From assembly GCF_963678635.1 (NCBI RefSeq), contig NC_087068.1, forward strand, positions 32,816,189-32,880,188: 64,000 nt of DNA, written 5' to 3'. The first letter of the stretch is position 1, and the number at the start of each line of letters is the position of its first letter. The translations under genes and the position numbers were made by a program. This document shows positions 43,913-53,833 of the stretch, piece after piece. The notes beneath the pieces were generated by a model that saw only the letters and a list, made by a program, of their open reading frames with translations, ran no database searches and was not told where the DNA came from. Source of the stretch: Symsagittifera roscoffensis (Eukaryota; Xenacoelomorpha; Acoela; Convolutidae).

Positions 43913-45652
43913 TCAAGGGAAGCGCTCCATAGGTTTGTCCAGAAACGAGAACCCTTCCTTGATTTCTGCCTGATTGGCTTGCTTCTGTTCCAATCTTTCA
44001 TAGAACTCGGTCTTCTTGCTAAGGCTGTCAGCATTCTGGTGTTTGTCACGCATCCTGTGCTCGTTTATCATGTGATAGCCATCTAATCTTACTACCCATC
44101 TACCAATATAACTCTGATCCATCGAGTATGTCTTCAGCCAGGATAACGCTCTGTTGTCCACGCGTAACTTAAAAGAAAACGCTCCCCAAGTTTGCGCGGT
44201 TTTTTTCACGAATGTGACTACTGCAAACATTTCTCCTTTCGGTGCACCATATTTCATCTCAGTGTCACTTAACACCTTACTGCCATATGCAATGGGACGG
44301 AGAACTGTTCTTCCATTCCATTCCTGCTCCTGATGCAGTATTCCTGAGATTGCTACCACTGATGCGTCTGTGTCAAGAACATATATGCTTAGCACTGGGG
44401 CTTCGCACAGTTCCCGCTTTATTTTCTCGAGGGCAACTTGTGCTTCTTCGTTCCATTCGAACATCTTTCCTTTGTTGCGCATCAGCCTCTGCATGGGATA
44501 CACCTTGTCTGAATATCCTTTTATGAACTCGCGGTAATAATTGGCAAACCCTAGGAAGCTCATGAAATGTGCGTCCGTTCTGAGAGCCTTCCATATCAAC
44601 ACAGCCTCTACTGCTTCCGGGTCCGGCCTCACGCCATGCCTGTCCACCATTCTTCCTAGATACTTGATTGAATCCCTAAGGATTTCAGATTTCGATGGTT
44701 TGCATTTCAAGCCTGCTTTTTTCATGCATCCAAAGACCTCATCGAGCCAATCAATGTGATCTTCCAGGGTTGGTGTTGCTATGACCACGTCATCCACGTA
44801 ATACATCACAAGATTCCCATACTTCTTCGTCACTCTGGTCAAAGCCTGAGCCATCAGTCTTTGAAAAGTGGCCATTGCGTTTCACAAGCAGAAGGGCATC
44901 CTCTTCCACTGGTACAAACCCAATTCACATGCGAGTCCGGTCTTCTCCTTAGCCTTCTTCCGCAGAGAGACCAGCCAGAAGGCATAACCCAAATCCAGTG
45001 TGGTGAAGAATTTGGCATCACCAAGTTAAGAGAGGCTCTCATCTATCCGCGGTATCGGGTACACATCTTTTATTGTCACCGCATTTAAATGGCGGAAGTC
45101 ACAACAAAACCTAAGCTGCCCCCTTTCTTTTTCGCCATGATTACCCCTGCAAGGCCATGGCATTTTTAAGGGTTTTATCATGTCGTTTTCGAGCAACATT
45201 TCTATTTCCGCTCGGCACGCTTCCGATTTATGTGGCGTCAGTCGTCTTGCGCCTTCCCTGTGGGGGACGGCTCCTTCCTCTAATTCGATTTCGTGTTCGA
45301 AGAAGTTACAGCAACCAGTATCCACCTTATGTTTTGAAAATACATCCGCGTTCCGATTTAAAACCGCCCGCAATGATTCAAAATCTCCCTCGCCTATACT
45401 GCCTTTTAAGTGTTCTATTTCTGGCAAAACCGTTTTGTCAGATTCTAGTTTATATGACGAGAGGCGTTCCGGAAAATTCGAGCAGCTCGACAAACCTACA
45501 TCCGTTTCGGATTTCATTGAAAACTGTTTATGAATAGATTTAAATTCATTAATTCTTTTCAAAATTATATCTTTATTGGCATGATTAGGACAGTCTTTCA
45601 CACTATGTTTCTTCAAGTTTTGTGTCTCTTCATAGTCGGTACTCATCAGCAA
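43913..45652 (-). CDS. Gypsy II reverse transcriptase and RNase H
   Basis: 45,652-45,026 gives the RT fingers (EIEMLLENDMIKP, GQLRFCCDFRHLNAVTIKD). 44,875-43,913 is 320 uninterrupted codons with ATFQRLMAQALTRVTKKYGN, the catalytic VMYYVDDVVIATPT near 44,800, FLGFANYYREFIKGY, and an RNase H domain. All four RNase H acidic positions are visible (VLDTDAS, KGEMFAVV, VDNRALSWL, QNADSLS). One frameshift and a small loss near 44,880-45,026 separate the two halves, so motif A (between PIPRIDESLS and the MPFG block) is damaged. It is the best-preserved Gypsy pol segment in the window. Confidence 0.9.
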
Positions 45653-45897
45653 AGCGTAACCGGCAACGCTGGATTGAAACCGTGGTGTCCAGTGGGTTCA
45701 ATAACACACTGACACACAGTCCGTTTCGAGTTACCGAGAAGCTCCGGCCTAAAATCACTGAACTTTGACTATTTGGGTTTGGTACCAAACAAACCTGTTT
45801 ACTATCGCTTCACGAATTCAAAATCCTCATTCTAAAAATTGCAACCACAGCCTGTCCCGGCTGTAGTTTTACCTTTCTATCTAAAAAGAAAGGTAGA

Positions 45898-46089
45898 AGC
45901 CGGAGAACAGTTGTGGTCGAAGCCGGAGAACAGTAACGTGTTTGTAGACCCGATGTTAGGAAAACCACCAAACGAACTGGCTTTGGCAGAGACGGTGAAA
46001 AGCATGTAGAGCTTTGTTTAGACGCTGGCCAGTCGTTTTAGAACCTAGCTTTATTTTCCGTCGATATGTACTTCCGGGCAAATGTTACA
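45898..46089 (+). repeat. Inverted LTR fragment
   Basis: 192 bp ending ...CCGGGCAAATGTTACA, the end of a family LTR read in plus orientation, i.e. opposite to element II, which it abuts at 45,897/45,898. It contains a small direct repeat of 'gaagccggagaacag'. It is the last fifth of an LTR. Confidence 0.75.
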
Positions 46090-46306
46090 TAAATGTTTTT
46101 ATGGCCAGGAGCTTGTTTACTATCACTTAACGAAGCCAAATTTGAATTCTAGTGTTGTAACTTCAGTTATCATGATAATTTCTGAAAGTTTTGTGATTAA
46201 TGTTGAGGAAAAATAAGTTAAGTTACATCGAAGTAACAGTAGACTCGTAGCCTCATATCAGGTCAGTTGTTTTATAAGAATTTTTTAAAATTGTTAATTC
46301 AAACGT

Positions 46307-46331
46307 TTTCGCACATTTTGTGCATCGTCAG
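46307..46331 (-). ncRNA. Hammerhead-ribozyme-like hairpin in PLE 3' region
   Basis: On the minus strand CTGACGA (46,331-46,325) is followed by a hairpin GCACA-AAA-TGTGC and GAAA (46,310-46,307). Hammerhead motifs occur in PLE terminal repeats. An extra T lies between CTGACGA and stem II, and no NUH cleavage site with stem III was placed, so it may be only a conserved hairpin. Confidence 0.4.
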
Positions 46332-46582
46332 GATATAAAATTTTTTTATTTACAATAAAATGATCAAAGATCATGTATGAAATTCAAAAAGAACATGTTA
46401 GAAATTTTTAACCAATCACATTCTTACATCTGTTATTACGTAATCATTATTTCATCGATTATGACAATTTCCATACTTTTTTGTTACTTGAGTCATAATT
46501 TTTCGATTTGATGTTTTACCCAAACTGACATGTCATTTTATTTTTTCAAAAATTGCAATTTTTAGTCATGTTTAAACATGTA

Positions 46583-47368
46583 CTATAAATTTAATGTCAG
46601 CTCCCTGCTCCTGAACTCCTCGCGCGTGTTAATTCTGGGGCGTTCTTTCCAAATATGTAAGGCCTCCAGAGTGAGGAGTTTCTGTATGTTACTTGATTGA
46701 TCTATAATCTCAGACTTAAGCTCAGCGCTCTTACCATCCCTGTCACATTCTCTCAAATGCTGCCCTACTGGCGAATCTTCCTTGTGATGCTCATCAATCC
46801 GCGTGGTCAAATGCCGGACCGTTTGTCCAACATAGGTGGAATTAAATCCACTACATGTGAGCTTGTAGACCACTCTGGATTTCAAATCTTTCGCAAAGGG
46901 AGATTTAAGGGACGGTAGGCAAGTCTTGAGCTTTCTCGTAGTAAATATCACTTGGGCTCCGGCGTTTTGACGCAGTTTGGCAGCAAACCACTCCGATGCA
47001 TTACCCCGGTATTGTAATGTTATAATGGGTGCACTGACCTTTAAAGGATCTTCCTTGACTGATGTTACCGTTGTTCGTGTGTCAGTTTTTCGGTCGATGA
47101 TCTTATTCAACGTTCTTAATACGACACCATCTGACCCTTTTTCAGGGTATTGATTATCCACCCATTGTTCTTTATTAATCTTCATTGCCTTCTCAAAGTT
47201 TTCCCATGTTGATGTACTTCTAAAAATCCGATGAACAGTACCCTCAACTACATTGCGTTTATATTGCAATGGAGCGCAGCTTCTGAAGTTAAGGATAGTC
47301 CCAGTATCCGTTGGTTTTTGATACCATCCACATGTTACCTTTTTTCGTGAGTCCACATTAATGTTCAA
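46583..47368 (-). CDS. PLE RT thumb and GIY-YIG endonuclease
   Basis: 261 codons. Residues ~1-60 are the RT thumb (NINVDSRKKVTCGWYQKPTD). ~105-150 form the linker. ~167-215 are the GIY-YIG nuclease (VVYKLTCSGFNSTYVGQTVR, then HLTTRIDEHHKEDSPVGQHL). VYK and TYVG occupy the two strands of the motif. This nuclease nicks target DNA for insertion. A stop codon (TGA near 47,382) separates it from the RT core. Confidence 0.85.
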   Translation of the reverse strand: MNINVDSRKKVTCGWYQKPTDTGTILNFRSCAPLQYKRNVVEGTVHRIFRSTSTWENFEKAMKINKEQWVDNQYPEKGSDGVVLRTLNKIIDRKTDTRTTVTSVKEDPLKVSAPIITLQYRGNASEWFAAKLRQNAGAQVIFTTRKLKTCLPSLKSPFAKDLKSRVVYKLTCSGFNSTYVGQTVRHLTTRIDEHHKEDSPVGQHLRECDRDGKSAELKSEIIDQSSNIQKLLTLEALHIWKERPRINTREEFRSRELTLNL

Positions 47369-47380
47369 ATCTAGAAAGGC

Positions 47381-48110
47381 TCAGTCTCCGTTCGAATCCG
47401 GATTTTCGATAGTGAATTGTAAGTTGGGGTGGAGCTCATTAGCTGCTTTTAACACTATATCTGGATCCCCCTTTACCGTCCTCACTATATCATCTACATA
47501 TCTTAGGAACGCTTTGACATTTTCTGTTGGTTTTTCTTGATCTCGCTGCTCTTTACATCTCTTACAATACCAAACCATTTCTGAGATTTGCTCATATTCT
47601 TTGTCGGATACATTACTACACTTTAAATGGTTACCAATTTAAACAAGCTTCGCATTCGATCCCCTTACTTCTGTATGTTACCCTCCGCTCGCAATCAGGG
47701 CATAGGCCATTCCGGTTTTCATTTAGCTGTGTCAACGCAGGTACTTCCTTCATTAATGCATATTCGTACTCCTTTAGCCATAAATTGGCAAGAATGACAG
47801 CAAGGGATGCACCCATTGCCAACCCATCTTTTTGTACGTACCATAAACCATTGCATTTGAAGTGCACCTTACTTACAGCCATGTTCAACAATTTCTTCAT
47901 AGTTTCGCGTGCCAGTTTAGGAGGACTAGTTTGTTCGTACAGTTTCCTCAGTGCTATATCTATTGCCTCCTTTAGTGGGACATTAGTGTACAAACTTTTG
48001 ACATCCAGGGAGATAATACTCTCATTATAGTCTAGATCTATGTTCTCTAGAATCTCCCGAGCCATTTGTGTGTTTGTCTCAATGTTTGCCCCCTCGCTCA
48101 ATGTTGTCAA
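47381..48110 (-). CDS. PLE RT core with inserted PHD finger
   Basis: 48,110-47,631 contains RT motif A IISLDVKSLYTNVPLKEAI and motif B QKDGLAMGASLAVILANLW. A complete C4HC3 PHD-type zinc finger follows at about 47,702-47,555: CPDC, then CEACLNW, YHLKC (after a 1-nt frameshift near 47,632) and WYCKRC. Motif C AFLRYVDDIVRTVKGDP then comes near 47,515-47,465. The catalytic Asp in motif A and both in YVDD are kept. PLE RTs are telomerase-related. I know of no standard PLE with a PHD finger here, though the copy at 18.2 kb has the same remnant, so it is a family trait. Confidence 0.85.
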
Positions 48111-48663
48111 AAAATTTGGCCAAAGTTTTATTTAGATGTTCATATGAGCTCCCTGGCAGTGACAGTACGGGACGGAGAGGGGTTCCTTTCTTATGTACTT
48201 TAGCCAATCCATATAATCGAGCTGGCTGCCCTCCCGTGGACCTAAGCCTACTATACAGTGCCTCGTCGATCTCATCTTTCTTTTCCATGGCCAACAGTTC
48301 TTTGTTGATGTCTTTCTCAATTTTCATAACAACACTCTCAGTTAAACCTGGTTTTTCGCTAAATTGTTCCGATTGCAGCAGCTCAGTTAGTTTAGCCTCA
48401 TATGTCGTTTTCTTCATTACACAGAAGCCAACACCTTTATCGAATGGGACTGCCAAGAGACCATTGTCCTTCAAATACTTCCTGGCTTTCTCAATCCCTC
48501 TATCCGACGGTGTTTGCCGCACACGTTTAGCGTATGATATTTTACTACTATCCACGTTATACTTCACTCTTTCATATTTAGAAAGTTCCGAGGATTTTGA
48601 CTGGATAATGTGATGAAGGGACTTCTGACTGTAACCTCGGTTACTAAGGTACTTTCGACCTGA
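48079..48663 (-). CDS. PLE N-terminal and RT finger region
   Basis: Open from ~48,663 through the residues SELSKYERVKYNVDSSKISY to QTPSDRGIEKARKYLKDNGL, LLAVPFDKGVGFCVM (the K-G-V block of PLE RTs), LYGLAKVHKKGTPLRPVLSL and SSYEHLNKTLAKFF. This is the conserved N-terminal domain and RT1-2 region of PLEs (AKVHK..P.RPI). A frameshift at ~48,095 joins it to the next segment. No initiator ATG is visible in this copy. Confidence 0.8.
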   Translation of the reverse strand, partial: SGRKYLSNRGYSQKSLHHIIQSKSSELSKYERVKYNVDSSKISYAKRVRQTPSDRGIEKARKYLKDNGLLAVPFDKGVGFCVMKKTTYEAKLTELLQSEQFSEKPGLTESVVMKIEKDINKELLAMEKKDEIDEALYSRLRSTGGQPARLYGLAKVHKKGTPLRPVLSLPGSSYEHLNKTLAKFFDNIERGGKH

Positions 48664-48780
48664 TTATTTTCAGAAAAAATTAAAAAGAGAAAAATTCTTC
48701 AGGTAAAAGTTTGGTATCAGCTGGTTGACGAAATTTGTGATACTCGCCGAAAGATATTGAAAATTCATATCTTTGCCAAC

Positions 48781-49507
48781 ATGAACAAGTTCTCAAATGA
48801 TGGATCTTTCCTCGAGAAATTTAAAGAAATGAATGGCGCTGTGTCGGAGAACAAGCCAAAAACAAATGTGGAAGTTAATCAGCGTGGTGGAAATTCTAAG
48901 AATTCCTTGAGTCGAGCTTTCAAACAGATGAGCCAAGATAAAATTTTGAGCAAGCCTAAGCTAGTTTTTGATGATGTGGATCGTCCTGTGACATCTTTGT
49001 CAGAGGCAGATTTCAATGCAAAGGAAGAGTTTAACGAGTATGATGCTACGCTGCCCGATGTTTATGTGGAACCAGTTACAGCGAAAACTCACGTTGTCAT
49101 CGATAAACTAATAGAATCAATTCTAGAGTTCGGCGATGACATGGAACGGATAATTTTCAATGATCAGAAAGATGATCCTGAATTTTGGTTTCTTCACGAC
49201 AAGAAATCACAAACGTACAAGCATTTCCAAAAAAAGCTTGCAGATGAGCGTGAAAAAATGAAAACTAAGAAATCAGCACTATTGAGAAAAGAAAATGAAG
49301 TGAAACATACTACCAGCATTAAGGCAGAAGTTCCTACTATAAATATAGATACGCTCGATGTACCTGTGATCGACAGTGTGTTTACACCAGAAACCGCTAC
49401 AAATAAGTCTAAATGGGAAGACGAGCAATCTCACGAAAAGTCGAGGAAACGGAAAAGCAGATGGGGACCAGAGAGCAGTTCTAGTCTACAGCTAGCCGGC
49501 GATAATG
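48781..49507 (+). CDS. SUGP1: SUGP1 (SURP and G-patch domain-containing protein 1), exon 1
   Basis: SUGP1 is a spliceosomal factor that works with SF3B1 at branch-site recognition and recruits a DEAH helicase through its G-patch. This exon encodes residues 1-242: the conserved N-terminal MNKFSNDGSFLEKF, a SURP domain (about residues 105-155: IDKLIESILEFGDD, DDPEFWFLHDKKSQTYKHF) and the basic KRKSRWGPE motif near the end. The ATG at 48,781 is the first in frame; a stop lies at 48,739. Vertebrate SUGP1 has two SURP domains; only one is seen here. The exon ends AATG|GTCAGG, a weak donor. With exons 2-4 (49,581-49,739; 53,085-53,504; 57,389-57,453) it gives 456 codons plus stop. Confidence 0.93.
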
Positions 49508-49580
49508 GTCAGGGCTGATTAAAAGTGTAATATTGACTTCGCACTTGAAATAAACGGAGCTCATTTTCACTGAGTTTTAG
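49508..49580 (+). other. SUGP1 intron 1 (73 bp)
   Basis: GTCAGG...GTTTTAG. The donor is non-consensus beyond GT, but joining here keeps frame (phase 1) and gives a continuous protein. It contains in-frame stops, so it must be removed. Confidence 0.8.
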
Positions 49581-49739
49581 GAAAGGTAGTTGCTCTGAAT
49601 GATGATGATTTTGACATGCTCATTGCAATGGAGGAATTGAAGAGAGCCGAGCAGGAGGCAAAGCAGAAAAAACTGGCCTGGTCTTTGGCTCAGGGTGTTT
49701 CCTATAACAGCGATGAAGAGGATGTTGAGGCAAATGGAG
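49581..49739 (+). CDS. SUGP1: SUGP1 exon 2
   Basis: 159 nt, phase 1 at both ends, encoding KVVALNDDDFDMLIAMEELK, KRAEQEAKQKKLAWSLA and SYNSDEEDVEANG. The SDEE acidic stretch corresponds to the YDSDEEVD segment that precedes the G-patch in known SUGP1 proteins. Acceptor GTTTTAG, donor GTATGT. Confidence 0.88.
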
Positions 49740-49794
49740 GTATGTTTTGGTTTTAGTTCTGGTTTCTTTGTTGGTTTTTTCGTTTCACGCGAAT

Positions 49795-49800
<6 letters not shown>

Positions 49801-49829
<29 letters not shown>
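49801..49829 (+). repeat. (TC)n microsatellite
   Basis: Uninterrupted TC dinucleotides in SUGP1 intron 2, starting after 'ataaaa'. Confidence 0.9.
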
Positions 49830-49832
<3 letters not shown>

Positions 49833-51109
49833 CAAAGTTTTCTGCGTCCAATTGCAGTATCTGTGTTCAGCATGAATTCTAGTAGCCCTTGCATCATAGC
49901 ACTAATAGAATTTTTCATGGTTAGTGGCAAAATTAGAGCAAATAAACTGTGCACGACTTCAAGTATTCGTTGCTGATTCCCACATTTGTTGTTTGTTTTT
50001 ATTCGGTGTTCGTTGTTTTGTTTTGTATTCGGTGTTTGTTGTGTATTCGGTAATTTTTAGATTTGCATAATTTTTTTGTTATTTGTAGGAGTATGTGATG
50101 ATTTTTGGACGCGACTTGGCAAATCGGTTGATGATTTTTTTCACTCGAAAAAACTTTTTCTTGAACTTTCCTCGGTGAACGACAAGGAAGCGGGTCTGAT
50201 CTAGACAGTAAAGGATATAACGAACAGAACAAACAAAATGATGAAAGTAATCTGTGTCTTAAATTACGCTTGTAGTTAGCAAGCGTTGTGAAATCGGAAT
50301 ATAGACTTTTTACTTTTTTCGGGTTAACAACTTGTTTAACAGAATCACTTGGTATCTTGGTTCATAATAAGTTCAAATGTCTAAGCATCTTTGGCACTCT
50401 CAGTCTGAAGGTAACGAATATGCCTTGGACGGCGAAGGTGCCGCAAAGGTTGCAAAAAAATCGGTTGATCTTTTGTCTGCTTTTTTTGTCGGCTCAGTTG
50501 CCGTATGCAGTTTTCATATGTAGTTGTTTCCTATGTTTTCATTAATTTCTGCAATTTTCAAATCTACTAGCCTTCACTGCGCATTTTTTCTTTGGTTCTT
50601 TTTGCTTAAAAAATCTCACAATAGTTTTTATAAGGCAATTTTTTTTATTTTGAACTATAATTTGGCATTTTTTTTTATTTTGGCTTGATAATTTTTTTTT
50701 TGAATTTTCATTAAATGCCGAATGTCGAATATATGTCTGGACGTGTTTTCCATGTTGAAATAGAACATCTTTCCAGACAACATCTTGAAGTTTTTAAATT
50801 GTAGTTTCATCGAAAACTTTCTCATTTTCTTTTGGAATTAGTGGCTCTCCTTTTCTTTCCTTTCTGCTATCTTGCAATGTTGTTTTTGTGGTATCGAAAG
50901 TGATGCAAAGCTCTGCTTCGCCTCTGTGTATATTTAAATGAGGGCTTTGCTATCTTGCCACGTTTAACCTTTTTCAACCTATTATGTTTGCATTTTTAAC
51001 GAAAGGTTTTTTTTTTAACATTTAAGCTATATCGTATAATGCCATGGCTAAGAATTTATTTGGATTTTCTAGTTTGAAATCAGTGTTTTTTCCTAAATTT
51101 AAAATTAGC

Positions 51110-52420
51110 AACCCAATAGTGGGATGATGTCAGGGCTTCCCCCGGAGTTGCGAATTTGGCCTCCAATTATGAATTCCCAAATGCTTTTTAGCGTATAAGA
51201 TACGACAATTTTCAGAAAACTCAATTTAAAAATCACTTTATTTGATATTCCCAACACTGTCAGGGTACTCTCAATCATAGCGAGTCCTGCCTCCAATTAT
51301 GTCTATCGAATCCTTGAAATTTTCTCTGCATGATTTTATTTATGAATTTGCTCTCAATTTTCAGAAAACTTAGGTTTAAGAAAGTTAAAAAGATTCGAAA
51401 TTCTAAACCCTGTACTTGAGTACTGTGAGATTTATATCAGGATTTTCAAATATCGCGTGCAAATCCGACTGCTCAATTGCTTTTAATTTCCGAGACGTGA
51501 CGTTTTCTATGTAATTTTAAAGATTTTCAAGAACTTAGATATAGGAAAATTTCAGAAAATTTGATGATTTTTGCTCTATAGTGAGGCGCTGTCAGGGTAC
51601 TCTCGGGGTTGCCAATCTTGTATTTTAATTTTAACTGCTCAATTATTTGTAGTTTTCAAGATGTGACGTTTTTCATGATTTTATCCAAATTTTCCGAAAA
51701 CCTAGATATGAAAAAATCAAACATTTGAAGTTCTCAAACCTGTAGTTAGGTACTGTAAAGGTATTCTCAGGCGTTGCAAATCTTGCGTCCATATGCGACT
51801 GGTCAAATTCTTTTTTTTACTTCCTCAAAAGTTTTCATGAAACTTACCTACAAAAAACTTCACTAAGTTTGAAATTTCCAACCGTATAGTGAGGCAACCT
51901 TATTGTAAGGGTACTCTCAGGCGTTGCAAATCTCGCCTCTTAAAATGAATACTCAAGTCGTTTCAGTTTCCCAAGTATGACGTTTTTATGATTTTTTTTC
52001 GGAAACTTAGTATGAAAAATTCTCGAACTTGAAATGCTCAAACTTTCGTGGGGTGCTTTCAGCTCACTCTTAGTGGTTGCAACTTTGGCATCCAGTTTTC
52101 TCCAAAGTCTCTGTTAGTTTTCGAGACATGACGTTGTTTTTGATTTTTTTTAAGAATTGAATTAAAAGACTTATAAATTTTGAAATTAGCAGCCTTGTTT
52201 TTGGTTGCTGTCATAATACACTAAAGGATGTAGATCTTGTTTCCATTATTGTCATCCAGTTTTCTCACAAAGTCTCTAAGTCTGTTATTTTTCGAGACAT
52301 GACGTTTTTTTTAAAGAATTGAATTAGACTTATAAATTTTGAAATTAGCAACCTTGTTATTGGGTGCTGTCAGAGTACACTAACGGCTGTAGCTCTTGTT
52401 TCCAATATATGCAGTTTTCA
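51110..52420. repeat. Inverted, diverged relative of the 168-bp satellite
   Basis: About seven degenerate units with the complement of the left-hand satellite: 'gagacatgacgttttt' (complement of 'cgccatatctcg' blocks), 'ctgtcagggtactctc' (complement of 'accctgacag') and 'ttgcaaatct'. Core positions near 51,501, 51,665, 51,981, 52,131 and 52,300 give spacings of ~150-170 bp. It lies wholly inside SUGP1 intron 2. Confidence 0.85.
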
Positions 52421-53084
52421 TAAGCTCAAAAATTCGAAGCACCGGAAGTGCGCTATACGCTGGTATTATTTAATTGATGGAAACATTTTTAGCCTTGTTT
52501 TGGAAGTCCCAATGTTCAAATGTTTAAGAATTATATGATCTCTACATGCTTTTAGCTACAGTCTATATTAATATAGCCATGCTGTGAAAATAGTTTTAAG
52601 AGCTACTGCCGCGTGATGTTTAGGTCGGAGGTTTGGTTACGGCAGATCTTAAGTTTTTCAAAGCTTGTTCTTGCCGTTTTCCTGCTAACTGCTAATGTTC
52701 GCGAAGTGCAGCTTCTCTCCTGTGTCAAAAGATGGTTTCAATCATGAAAGAGTCCTAGATTTTGTTTGTCATCTGTTTTTTATTTGAAATTTGCTTTAAA
52801 ATTCTTTGGCTATGTTCGTTTTTTGCCCAGAAAAAGCCATTGAGATTATTAGCCAATTCAGAGTGCTTGTTCACTCTTAGTGTTGAAAATGTATCAATGA
52901 TAAAAAAAGATTTTTGAAGTGCAAATTTTTCGGTGAAGGTTTAGTAGTTTTTGGTCAGCTTCTTACAGTTATATACACTTTTCTTAGTGTCTCTTGGCTA
53001 TGCTTGGTTGAATGGAATGATTGGGATAACTTTGGGTGATTGCCTGTTTCTCCGGAGTAGTTCTCAGTTTGATGCATATTACAG

Positions 53085-53504
53085 GAACGAAGGAGCACGT
53101 TGAACGGAAGCAGGAAATGGAGCGGACAGAATTGAAGGCGAAGGAAGTGACTGAGTTGAACGAGGGACGAACATTCATTGGCGACTTCATTCCGAACGAG
53201 GAATTGCTCAAGTTCAATGCGCAAGTGGCCAAGGCTAAAGGTCTCCCTATGACACCTGAGATGGCTGCTGCTTTGAGCGACACATCCAACTTCGCAGATC
53301 ATAAGTTGAAACAAGATAATATTGGCTTCAAGATGTTGCAGAAGGCGGGCTGGAGCGAGGGCAGTGGATTGGGCACTGCAGCTCAGGGTGTGACTGCCCC
53401 AGTAGATGTGAATCCGAATGCAGGAGGCACTATGGGTCTGGGAATGTCCCAACAACTGCACCAAGTTTCATCTAATGACGATGACGTGGACATTTTTCGT
53501 AAAA
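53085..53504 (+). CDS. SUGP1: SUGP1 exon 3 (G-patch)
   Basis: 420 nt encoding a helical segment (HVERKQEMERTELKAKEVTE), GRTFIGDFIPNEELLKF (matching the 'GRGKHFIGDFLPPDELEKF' region of vertebrate SUGP1), and the G-patch NIGFKMLQKAGWSEGSGLG with AAQGVTAPV. It ends DDVDIFRK with donor A|GTAATA at 53,505. The reading frame would hit a stop nine codons later if unspliced. The G-patch glycines and the aromatic residue (GF.ML...GW..G.GLG) are intact. Confidence 0.92.
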
Positions 53505-53833
53505 GTAATATAACCTTGAGCTTTCCTTAGTGTTTTGAACAGCTGAGCAATATGTTGCAAATAGCGCAAAAAACGTGATGGACTTGAACTGGATTGTTTC
53601 AGAAATGGATCTTAATAAGATTTCCCTGCGAAATAAAAAAAAACGATTTTTCGTTGTCGAGGTCATTGGGACGTTTCCAGTTGTACTTTGGCTATGTTTA
53701 CTCTAGTGAGCTTTGTGTATTAGCATGACTCTACTTTTTTTCCAGCATAACTCGCAAATAAAAATGCTCATTTGGTGACAATGTTGCCATAATCACGATG
53801 TGTAGCATTCGAAGTTTCGTAGCATCTGTTCTC

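Larger units (their letters stand above)
38219..45897 (-). mobile_element. Gypsy-type LTR retrotransposon II (truncated, internally deleted)
   Basis: Second copy of the family: 3' LTR 38,219-39,077, then (reading minus, 5' to 3') RT, RNase H, linker, part of integrase, the post-integrase region and a short version of the extra ORF. It breaks at 45,897 inside the protease/RT junction (equivalent to ~32,780 in element I), so gag, most of protease and the 5' LTR are missing. Relative to element I it lacks about 6.4 kb of the extra coding region (between points equivalent to ~20,525 and ~26,930). Confidence 0.85.
46290..48700 (-). mobile_element. Penelope-like element (best copy), 5'-truncated
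   Basis: Minus-strand PLE with RT and GIY-YIG endonuclease in the usual order, and a PHD zinc finger between RT motifs B and C. The coding region runs from about 48,663 (GRKYLSNRGYSQKSLHHIIQ) to 46,583. A hammerhead-like hairpin follows in the 3' region at 46,331-46,307. It carries one 1-nt frameshift inside the PHD, another near 48,100 and an in-frame TGA near 47,382. Its 5' end comes within ~100 bp of the SUGP1 start codon. Confidence 0.85.
49740..53084 (+). other. SUGP1 intron 2 (3,345 bp)
   Basis: GTATGT...ATATTACAG. It contains a (TC)n microsatellite at 49,801-49,829, T-rich unique sequence, a ~100-bp block near 50,845-50,945 that is repeated at ~57,100-57,195, and the inverted satellite relative at 51,110-52,420. 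No coding sequence was recognised. Confidence 0.8.

Noticed and set aside
45713-45897. Protease of Gypsy II
   Set aside because: Only the C-terminal edge of the protease/RT junction is present; the active-site Asp region is missing, so I did not annotate a protease there.
48757-48780. SUGP1 start upstream of 48,781
   Set aside because: The open frame extends to a TTG at 48,757, but the first ATG is 48,781 and directly precedes the conserved NKFSNDGSF motif.
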